Assembly (NCBI GenBank): GCA_048264105.1
Contig: JBLXDJ010000002.1
Coordinates: 1 to 64,000, forward strand
Direction: 5' to 3'
From: Oceanospirillum sp048264105
GTDB taxonomy: Bacteria; Pseudomonadota; Gammaproteobacteria; Pseudomonadales; Halomonadaceae
Length of the DNA: 64,000 nt
The notes beneath the pieces are model-generated. The model ran no database searches, had not been told where the DNA came from, and worked only from the letters and a program-made list of their open reading frames with translations. Both the position numbers and the translations under genes were made by a program. Shown here one piece after another: positions 16,492 through 25,100 of the stretch; the stretch's first letter is position 1, and each line of letters opens with the position of its first letter.

Positions 16492-18126
16492 ATGGAAATG
16501 ACGTTGCGCCGTCTCCCGATACAGCTGCGTATTTCGCTGCTGTTACTTTTAGTTTTTGCCTCGATCAGCATCCTGCTGGTCGTCTCCCTCCAGTACTCCC
16601 GTGATGGCTATACCGAGCAGAAAACAGGAGAACTCCGTCATCTCAATGAGTCTGTTATCAGTATGTTTGAAGGCCTGAATAAACAGGTTCAGGCAGGCAC
16701 TATGTCACTTTCTGAGGCTCAGGAAACTGCGCTGAAGCTGGTGAAACCAATGCGTTTCGGTCAGAACGATTATTTCTGGGTTCAGGATCTGGACGGTATT
16801 GTCAGCATGCATGTCAGTGACAAACTGATCGGCAAAGATCTGAGTTCAATTAAGGACGTTAACGGGAAGCAGTTTTTTGCCGGAATGGGCTCCCATTTGA
16901 AAAGCTCCGGTGAGTTTGTTTCCGAGTATCACTGGACCCGCGCCGGTTCTGATAAACCTGTGCCTAAGCTGTCTTTTGTGCTGGCTTACAAGCCCTGGGG
17001 CTGGGCAGTGGGTACCGGTGCTTATATCGATGATATCGACACTCAGTTTAAGCGCCAGATGATCTCAGTGCTCTCAGCGGCGGTTGTCATTATCGGCATT
17101 ATGGCCGTTATCGCCTGGCTTATCGCCCGTAGCATTACCCGTCCGCTGAAAGCTACTGTACAGGCGATGCAGGATATCAGTCAGGGTGAAGGTGATCTGA
17201 CCTCCCGTCTGCGTGTCCGGGGTAATGATGAGATCACTCAGCTGACCTTCCACTTCAACGCCTTTGTGGAGCGAATCCATCAGGTGATCATTCAGGCGAA
17301 TAAATCCTCTGAGGCCGTATCCGCTGCGGCAGAAGAGTTGTCTTCGATCACCCGTGAGAGTAGTACCACCATCGCCCAACAGGCGAAGGAAACCGATCAG
17401 GTCGCAACCGCGATTCATGAGATGTCCACAACCGTTCATGAAGTGGCGCAGAATGCCGGTGAAGCAGCCGCAGCTGCAAACCGCGCTGATGAGCAGGCGC
17501 GTCAGGGTAAATCTCAGGTAGAGGATGCGATCCGCGCGATTCATGATCTGAACGGTCAGGTGAAGAACTCTGCCGATGTGATTCAGACCCTGCGCTCCGA
17601 CAGTGAAAATATCGGTAGTGTGCTGGATGTGATCCGTAATGTGGCCGAGCAGACCAACCTGTTGGCCCTGAACGCCGCGATTGAGGCGGCTCGTGCCGGT
17701 GAGCATGGCCGAGGCTTTGCCGTGGTAGCGGATGAAGTTCGGACGCTGGCTCAGCGGACTCAGGAGAGTACCGACGAGATTCAGGGCATGATCGAACAGC
17801 TGCAAAGCGCAGCGATGAAAGCGGTGACAGTGATCGACGAGAGCCTGAAATACACCGAAGCAACGGAGGCGACAGCCACCGAAGCCGGCAGTTCACTGGA
17901 TACCATTCTGGCCGCAGTAGAATCGATCCGGGATATGAACGATATGATCGCAAGCGCTGCTGAGGAGCAGTCTCTGGTGGCGGAAGAGATCAACCGCAAC
18001 GTGGTCAATATTGTGGATCTGTCCCAGACCACCTCAGAGTCCACCGATCAGGTCAATGTGGCCAGTGATGAACTCGCCAGTCAGGCCGATACGCTGCACA
18101 ATCTGGTACGTCAGTTTAAGGTCTGA
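16492..18126 (+). CDS. methyl-accepting chemotaxis protein with sCache_2 sensor (tandem paralogue)
   Basis: 544 residues with the same layout as its upstream neighbour: helix about 14-32, Cache_2 domain about 43-184 (FGQNDYFWVQDL, AYKPWGWAVGTGAYID), second helix about 191-212, HAMP and signalling domain. The HAMP and signalling halves are nearly identical to the neighbour in protein and in long DNA stretches (for example around 17170-17200 and 17615-17660), while the sensor halves differ clearly. This points to tandem duplication with sensor divergence or later gene conversion in the output half. It has its own promoter region and terminator. Confidence 0.95.
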   Translation: MEMTLRRLPIQLRISLLLLLVFASISILLVVSLQYSRDGYTEQKTGELRHLNESVISMFEGLNKQVQAGTMSLSEAQETALKLVKPMRFGQNDYFWVQDLDGIVSMHVSDKLIGKDLSSIKDVNGKQFFAGMGSHLKSSGEFVSEYHWTRAGSDKPVPKLSFVLAYKPWGWAVGTGAYIDDIDTQFKRQMISVLSAAVVIIGIMAVIAWLIARSITRPLKATVQAMQDISQGEGDLTSRLRVRGNDEITQLTFHFNAFVERIHQVIIQANKSSEAVSAAAEELSSITRESSTTIAQQAKETDQVATAIHEMSTTVHEVAQNAGEAAAAANRADEQARQGKSQVEDAIRAIHDLNGQVKNSADVIQTLRSDSENIGSVLDVIRNVAEQTNLLALNAAIEAARAGEHGRGFAVVADEVRTLAQRTQESTDEIQGMIEQLQSAAMKAVTVIDESLKYTEATEATATEAGSSLDTILAAVESIRDMNDMIASAAEEQSLVAEEINRNVVNIVDLSQTTSESTDQVNVASDELASQADTLHNLVRQFKV

Positions 18127-18167
18127 TGTTTGTTGACTGGCTGTAACAAGTCACATCAATAAGTCGT

Positions 18168-18205
18168 AAAAAAAGCCGCTGAGGTTATTCCTCAGCGGCT
18201 TTTTT
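18168..18205. terminator. bidirectional intrinsic terminator
   Basis: An 11-bp stem (AGCCGCTGAGG and complement) with A-run and T-run flanks lies between the chemoreceptor and the convergent MFS gene. Confidence 0.9.
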
Positions 18206-18237
18206 CGTTATGGCTGCCAGTAAGATTTGAGACGGTT

Positions 18238-19422
18238 TTAATCTTTTGAGGTTAGGGCGATCAGACCACTGGTGCACACCAGTGCCAGCACCAGCCCGGT
18301 AATACCCAGCCACTGCCAGTGACTCCAGAAGTAACCGCCCACCGAACCGATCAGGCTGGAACCGGCATAGTAAAACAGCAGGTAGAGCGCCGAGGCCTGA
18401 GCCTTGTATTGATTACTCGCCTGTCCCACCCAGCTGCTGACAATGGAGTGCGCGCCAAAGAAACCGAAGGTGAAGATGCCCATCGCAGCAATAATGATCC
18501 AGAGACCATCCAGCACCGTGAGCAGAAGTCCTGCCAGCATCAGCAGCATGCAGATCAGCAGCACCGGTCGCGGGCCGAATTTATCGGCTTTTGCGCCCAT
18601 CCAGGTGGAGCTGAAGGTTCCCAGCAGATAGATGATAAACAGCCAACCGATAGCCGCTTCACTCAGCAGATAAGGCTCATCCTGCAGGCGGAAGCTGACA
18701 TAGTTATAGAGGGTCACCAGACCACCCATCAGCAGAAAGCCGTGCAGAAAACGTCCCAGTTGCGGCCAGTGTCCTAAGTGGTGAGCAAAGCCTTTTGCCA
18801 TCGCTTTTAACGACAGACTCTGAGGCGCGAAATGCTTCGACGCAGGCAGGGCGAAAGCAAAGATCAGGCTGCAGACAAGGCTGATACCCGCCAGAATCTG
18901 CAGTGCCAGATGCCAGTCATACAGCTCGGTCAGGGTACCTGTGATAATCCGGCCGGACATCCCGCCCACGGTGGTACCGCTGACATAAAGTCCCATCGCA
19001 AGGCCACGACACTCCTGACTGAACTCCTCATTCACATAGGTCATCGCGATAGAGGCCAGCCCTGCCAGCGCAAAACCCTGCAGACCACGAATAATCAGCA
19101 GCAGGCTGTAATGCTGCACAAAGGTCACCGCAAAGCCCAGTATCGAAGCCGCAAGCAGCGCGGTGACCATGACGCTTTTACGGCCGATCCGGTCAGATAC
19201 CCCGGGGGTAAACAGCAGGGCCACCGCAAGAGACGCAGTGGCAACCGAGAGGCTGAGGCTGGCCACCGCCGGAGAGATCTCAAACTCCCGGGCGAGCAGA
19301 GGTAGCAGCGCCTGCGTGCTGTACAGGTTGGCGAAGGTAACAAACGCGCCGGAAAAGAGTGCCAGACTCGCTTTCCAGAAAGCGGACTGATGACGCTGAA
19401 TTGCAGTGTCGGTGTGCGGCAT
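18238..19422 (-). CDS. MFS transporter, YnfM-like
   Basis: 394 residues with twelve hydrophobic segments. The GVSDRIGRKSVMV loop between helices 2 and 3 is the MFS signature, and the start with ANLYSTQALLPLLAREF is typical of the YnfM/arabinose-efflux-like group of drug or metabolite exporters. The central cytoplasmic loop is about 200-215. The ATG at 19422 has GGAG seven bases upstream; a TTG two codons earlier is less likely. It is monocistronic, downstream of the chemoreceptor on the same strand but separated from it by about 390 bp. Confidence 0.9.
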   Translation of the reverse strand: MPHTDTAIQRHQSAFWKASLALFSGAFVTFANLYSTQALLPLLAREFEISPAVASLSLSVATASLAVALLFTPGVSDRIGRKSVMVTALLAASILGFAVTFVQHYSLLLIIRGLQGFALAGLASIAMTYVNEEFSQECRGLAMGLYVSGTTVGGMSGRIITGTLTELYDWHLALQILAGISLVCSLIFAFALPASKHFAPQSLSLKAMAKGFAHHLGHWPQLGRFLHGFLLMGGLVTLYNYVSFRLQDEPYLLSEAAIGWLFIIYLLGTFSSTWMGAKADKFGPRPVLLICMLLMLAGLLLTVLDGLWIIIAAMGIFTFGFFGAHSIVSSWVGQASNQYKAQASALYLLFYYAGSSLIGSVGGYFWSHWQWLGITGLVLALVCTSGLIALTSKD

Positions 19423-19642
19423 ACACAAGCTCCACCGGTAGCGATAAGGGGCAGCTTACCGGATCAAAAAGGTTCAGACAGGCAGAACGCGCCATGCTGC
19501 CTTTCCCGAAACGAATCGTGATGAATCGACGGAGAAGGTGGCGGTTAAAGCTGTCGTTATCGATATGGGTTAACTTTTGGCAACCTGTGCGGGTTTGGTC
19601 TTTGCAAGAAGGGCTGCACTGAAACGGCAGTTTTTATTATTG

Positions 19643-19798
19643 TCAGATGCTGTTTTTCAACCGGCCTTAAGGTACTCCTGAGGGCGGTAAAGCTCCAGCA
19701 TCTGAGGCGAAAATTAATAATCAGATGCCGGAAAATGCTGTTTTAGTCGAACAACCGGAGCCTGCTGACTGTTTCTATACAGCGGGCACCCGCTCCGG
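19643..19798. repeat. intergenic repeats and hairpins between a chemoreceptor and the MFS gene
   Basis: TCAGATGCTG (19643-19652) is perfectly inverted at 19696-19705, and TCAGATGC recurs at 19721-19728, so two alternative stems can form with the middle copy. A short degenerate duplication (ATGCTGTTTT..CAACCGG) accompanies it. A further 9-bp inverted repeat, AACCGGAGC..GCTCCGGTT (about 19752-19798), lies just after the chemoreceptor stop and may be its terminator, though without a T-run. The rest of the 19423-19810 gap shows nothing else. Confidence 0.5.
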
Positions 19799-19810
19799 TT
19801 ATCGCCAGAT

Positions 19811-21778
19811 TCAGTCAGTACGGAACTGGCGCGCCATACGTTGCAGATCCTGACTTAGGGTATCCAGAATCCGGCTGGCTTCTGCGCGTTCTTCGCTGGC
19901 CTGAGCCGCCTCATTCAGGGTTTGCTGCAGGGCTTCACTCTGCTGTTGCAGTGCCCGAACCTGTCCGGTCTGCTGCTCTGAAGATTCCGCGATGGATGCG
20001 ATCTGTTCGCGGGTTTTCAGCGCACAGTGACCGATACTCTGCAGTGCCTTGCGGGTCTTGGTGGCCAGCTGCAGCGTCTGATCGGATTGTTGCTGCAGCT
20101 GTTCCATATCGGAGCAGGTTTGCTGCACTTCATCGCCGATGGTGCGCACGATGGCCACAATCTGTTCGGTCATCTGATGGGTACGGCTGGCAAGGTGACG
20201 CACCTCATCGGCCACCACCGCAAACCCCCGGCCATGCTCACCGGCTCGGGCTGCTTCGATGGCGGCATTCAGAGCCAGCAGGCTGGTCTGGTCGGCAATG
20301 CCCTGAATATCATCGGTGATCTCAGAGATATTATCGGTGCGCTCACTTAACCCCATGACCTGTTCAGAACAGTGGCTGAGCTGAGCCGATAGGTTTTCCA
20401 GTGCGTGATGGGTCTGATCAATATCATCCTGACCGGCGCGGGCGGAGGCTTCCGTATCACGACTGACGTGGTTGGCCTGCCGGGCGTTATGGTCGATGGT
20501 GGCGATCTGATCCACCAGTTCACTGATCGCCTGATTGATCGAATGCACACTGCTCTGTTGTTGCTGAGCGTTGATCACGCTTTGCTGACTGTTGGTGGCC
20601 AGCTGACTGCTGGCAGAAGCCAGACTGTCGGTACTGCGCACCAGTTGCTGAATCAGCGTCTGCAGCTTGATCATAAACTGATTAAAGCTGCGGGCGATCA
20701 GGCTAAGCTCCTGTCCGCCCTGTTCCGGCAGGCGTGCGGTCAGATCACCATCACCGGAAGCGATATCGGTCAGGCGGCGGTTCAGCTGCAGCAGAATTCG
20801 GCGCACGTTCCGGCTGATCAGAATCGCCAGCAGAAGGCCGACAATTGCCGCGGCGGCACTGGCACCGATCAGCCCGGACCGGGTCTGTTGTGTCAGGCTC
20901 TGGACGGTCTCGCTGGTATCATCCAGCAGCGCAAGAATGCCCTGATTGAGTTCGGCGGCGGCAACAGAGATCGCATCGCTGGTGTCATCCAGATCGACCT
21001 GAACCTGCTGGCGCTGCCGGGTCAGCTGGCGGCCTTCGTTGATAATCAGCGCAACACCATCCAGCGATTTACCTAACTGGCCGATGCGGTAGTGCATCTT
21101 GTCGGTCAGACCCGGACTGTCCAGCTGTTGCTGAAACGCCCGTGCCTCGCCCAGATAATATTCCGCCTCACCCAGCAGGAGGTCATCTCTGTGGGTCAGA
21201 TACTGATGCAGATAGATGCGGGCTTGCTGGAAGTTGGCCTGTAGCTCGCTGACCAGAACCACCAGTTCCCCCTGATTGCCGGAAGAAGCCAGAGCAACCA
21301 GCTTTTTGATCGCCCGGTCGGTGCCTCTTGAAGCGGATTCCAGATTTTCCCGCAGGCTTTGTTGCTGGCTCATAAAGCCCACTAGCTGATCGCGGAACAG
21401 GTCGGAGTAGCGCTGATTCAGCTGTTGCACCTGATTCAGCAGCTCCTGCTGACCTGACGCTGCCATATAGGGGCGCAGCTGTTCCAGGTTAGCACTGAAG
21501 GCTTTTTCACGGGTGGCGAACTCATCCAGCATCAGCGGTTGAGGATTCTGCTGGTAGTTCAGCACCAGAATACGCTGCTGCGCCAGGTATTCGCTGATCG
21601 CCTGAGCCTGTTGCGTCATGGGCGCAATCTGAGTCGTAGCAGCAGCCACGTCCCGGTCGATTCGCTTCAGCGAGAACAGAGCGATAGCGCTGACTGTAAT
21701 CAGCAGCAATAAAATAGTGATCGGTGAGATCAGTACGCGACTTGTAATCGACAATTGATTAAATCTTAGCGTCTGCAT
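19811..21778 (-). CDS. methyl-accepting chemotaxis protein with long helical periplasmic sensor
   Basis: 655 residues from the chosen ATG. Helix about 15-37, a roughly 260-residue periplasmic region rich in Gln, Leu and Ala that looks all-helical (helical-bimodular or 4HB-like), second helix about 302-322, HAMP with SGDGDLTARL, then the signalling domain with DQTSLLALNAAIEAARAG at the tip. Ligand class unknown. The frame stays open 45 codons further upstream, but that part lacks a signal or domain character, so the ATG before QTLRFNQLS is preferred despite a weak ribosome site. Divergent from the alpha-2-macroglobulin gene. Confidence 0.9.
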   Translation of the reverse strand: MQTLRFNQLSITSRVLISPITILLLLITVSAIALFSLKRIDRDVAAATTQIAPMTQQAQAISEYLAQQRILVLNYQQNPQPLMLDEFATREKAFSANLEQLRPYMAASGQQELLNQVQQLNQRYSDLFRDQLVGFMSQQQSLRENLESASRGTDRAIKKLVALASSGNQGELVVLVSELQANFQQARIYLHQYLTHRDDLLLGEAEYYLGEARAFQQQLDSPGLTDKMHYRIGQLGKSLDGVALIINEGRQLTRQRQQVQVDLDDTSDAISVAAAELNQGILALLDDTSETVQSLTQQTRSGLIGASAAAAIVGLLLAILISRNVRRILLQLNRRLTDIASGDGDLTARLPEQGGQELSLIARSFNQFMIKLQTLIQQLVRSTDSLASASSQLATNSQQSVINAQQQQSSVHSINQAISELVDQIATIDHNARQANHVSRDTEASARAGQDDIDQTHHALENLSAQLSHCSEQVMGLSERTDNISEITDDIQGIADQTSLLALNAAIEAARAGEHGRGFAVVADEVRHLASRTHQMTEQIVAIVRTIGDEVQQTCSDMEQLQQQSDQTLQLATKTRKALQSIGHCALKTREQIASIAESSEQQTGQVRALQQQSEALQQTLNEAAQASEERAEASRILDTLSQDLQRMARQFRTD

Positions 21779-22151
21779 AAAGGCATGCCGTCTAGGATAG
21801 AGGTTGACGAAAGTCGTAGAAGAGAAGGCGACCCATGTTACTGATAAACGGTATTCAGACTGTAAAAAATTGTAACTTGAGGTGCGTTTAGCGCGCTGAA
21901 TCAGTGAAAACACGGTGCGTCGCCCCTCAAAAAAGTGAACCAGCCGATAAAAATCGCTCTTGATCTCTTTAATCCCTCTCTTTCACCGGTTCTCAGGCTC
22001 TGGCCTGATGAGTGGAATCGGTTATACTCGGCAAAATTTTTCAGTAGAGTTTTTGCTCTCTGCTGTTCGATCTAATGTTATTGCAGACCTGATTTCCATG
22101 CGCGGAGATCCAAACTGTTCTGTAAGTGGCTTTTCCACAGGGAATATCCGT

Positions 22152-25100
22152 ATGACTCATTTCTCCGTATCCGGTGGGCGATATCTGACCGGCTTTCTGA
22201 TTCAGAGACTGCACATCCTGCTGTTGATGCTGTTTCTGCCATTGGTACTTCTCTCTCTGCCTGCTTTCGCTGCGGATCAGCAGAAGGATATCTACGCCGG
22301 TTTGCCATTAACGGTGACCCATATCGGTGAGGTCAGTTATGACGACGGCAATACCGTTGGCATACGTTTCTCTGTACCGCTGGATGGCAGTAAACCTTTT
22401 CAGTCCTATATTCAGGTCGCCAGCCGTAACAGTAACTGGGTGTTATCGGAGGATGGTCTGTTCCTGTATCTGCTGAATCCTGAACCGGAGAGCAAGTACG
22501 AGGTTCTGGTATCCGAGGGGCTGCAGGCGGCCAATGGTGAAACCCTGACCAGTTCGGGTTCCAAAACCGTGACCCTGAGCCCGGCCCCGAAAATTGTCCG
22601 TTTTCTGAGCGATGGCCACTACCTTCCCCTGAATGGCTCCGGTGGTCTGCCGGTACAAAGTCAGAACGTACCGCAGGCGAATGTCAGTTTCTTCCGGGTG
22701 AAGAACGATGAGGAAGCCCTGCGTACCCTGCTGCGCTGGAAGCGGGGCAGCACCAGTGAAGGGTATTATCGTCTGAACGATATTGAAGCGCTGCTGGATC
22801 TGGTCTACGAAGCCCGCTTCGAGCTGAATGCCGAGGCTAACAAGCTGAAAACCGTGAATCTGCCGGTGCAGAATATTCCGGCTTTAAAAGAGCCCGGTGT
22901 CTATCTGGCGGTGATGCGGGATCCGACCCGTTTTGAAAATACCCTTTCAGTGAACTGGTTCAGTGTGACCGATCTGGGTGTACATGTGCGCCGCTATCAT
23001 GATGCGATGGATGTTTATGTGCATCGCCTGTCGGATGCTAAACCTGTGGTCGGTGCCAAAGTCGAGTTGCTGACCTACAAAGGTGAGAACAACCGCTGGT
23101 ACACCACAACCGGTATGGGCAAAACCCATATCCCGTATCAGGTTCAGCCCTACCGCCAGAAAGCCCTGATGGTGACTGAGGGGGCATCCGTTACCCTGAT
23201 GCCACTTAATCAACCGCCGCTGGATCTTTCCCGCATGGGAACGGGTTCCCGTCAGTTCCTGCAGCGTGAGCTCTTTATCTATTCGCCCCGTGATCTGTAT
23301 CGCGGCGGTGACACCGTGACCATTAACGCCCTGCTGCGTAATGAAGATGGTCAGCGTCTGCCGGATACGACCCTGATGCTGACGCTGGTGCGTCCCGATG
23401 GCCAGAAAGTGAAAAATCTGAGCTGGGAGAGCGCGGGCAACGGCTTCTACAGCTTTGATTATCCGTTGGCCGCCGATGCTAAAACCGGCAACTGGCAGGT
23501 GCAGGTGAAAGGCCCGGCGAATCAGGTCTGGCGCTACAGCTTTAAAGTGGAAGACTTTATGCCGGAGCGGCTGAAAATCAGCTGGAACCCGGATAATCAG
23601 CCGGTGGCACAACGGGCCTCACAGCCTCTGACCGTTAAGGTGCTGGGGGAGTATCTGTATGGCGCTCCTGCGGCCAATAACCGCTTTGATGCCGAGTTTA
23701 AAATCTCTCCATCGGTCCACCCGATTGCGGCCTTCCCGGATTTCTTCTTTGGTCAGCCAAAGAATCGTGACTGGAATCAGGCGTTTTCCCGTGCGAATCA
23801 GCAGCTGAATGCTGAGGGTGTGCTGGTACTGAATGAACAGCCTAGCTGGAAAGAAACCAAGATCCCTTTGCAGGCACAGATAACCGGTAGCTTGTTTGAG
23901 AGCGGCGGTCGTCCGGTTGTGCGCCGTCATACCCAGCACCTGTTACCTGCAGACCAGCTTGTGGGTGTCCGGCCACTGTTTGATGACAAGGTGGCCAGCA
24001 ACAGTCTGGCGGAGTTTGAGCTGATCTACACCAATATTGACGGTGAGCTGTTAGCCAAGCCGGATCTGACGGTAAAAGTGGTCAACCAGACCCGGAAAAC
24101 CTACTGGCGCTTCAGTGATAGCCGGGGCTGGTACGCGACCCATACCGATCAGGATATTACCGAGCTGACCCTGCCGGTTTCCGTTGCCGCCGGAGAGGTA
24201 GCGAAGGTTCAGGTGCCGGTGAGCTGGGGAGACTACCGTCTAGAAGTCATCGACAACAGCACAGGTCTGGTGACGATTCTGCCTTTTGAAACCGATTACT
24301 GGTGGGGCGACCAGCCGCAAAATGCCTCCTTCCCGGATCAGGTTGCCCTGACATTGGATAGACCAGCCTATAACGCCGGTGACAAGGTGCAGCTGACGGT
24401 GACGCCACCTTCTGCGGGTGAAACGCTGATTCTGGTGGAAAGTGATCGCCTGCTCTGGTCGAAACGGGTCACAACGCCGAAAGAAGGCACCGTGGTTGAG
24501 ATTCCGGTTGATCCTGACTGGAACCGACACGATATCTACATCACCGCACTGCATCTGCAGCCGAGTGATAAAGAGGGGCGTATTACGCCAACCCGTGCGA
24601 TAGGTCTTACCCATCTGCCGCTGGACCGAACTGACCGTAGGTTGCAGGTGAGCACCGAACTGCCGGAGAAATGGTTGCCGAATCAGACGGTGGAAGCCCG
24701 CCTGAAAATCGCTGACAGCACAGGGCAGCCGGTTCAGAAAGCCTGGGTGACACTGGCCGCAGTGGATGTGGGCATCCTGTCGATCACCCGGTTTGAGACT
24801 CCGGAACCGGCGGATTTCTTCTTTGCCAAGCGCAGTTATCAGGTGAAGCATCATGATATGTACGCGGATCTGATTGAGCTGAACGATGACAAGAGCGCGG
24901 GTATCGCCTTTGGTGGTGATGGCGGACTGACCCGAGGTGGTGATCTGGCTCGTTCTGAGGTGCAGATCGTTTCCCTCTATTCCGGTCGGGTCGATGTGGT
25001 TAACGGCGAAGCGGTCATTCCGCTGGATCTGCCGGATTTCAACGGGCGTTTGCGTCTGATGGCGGTGGCATTTGATGACAACCGCTTCGGTCATCTGGAA

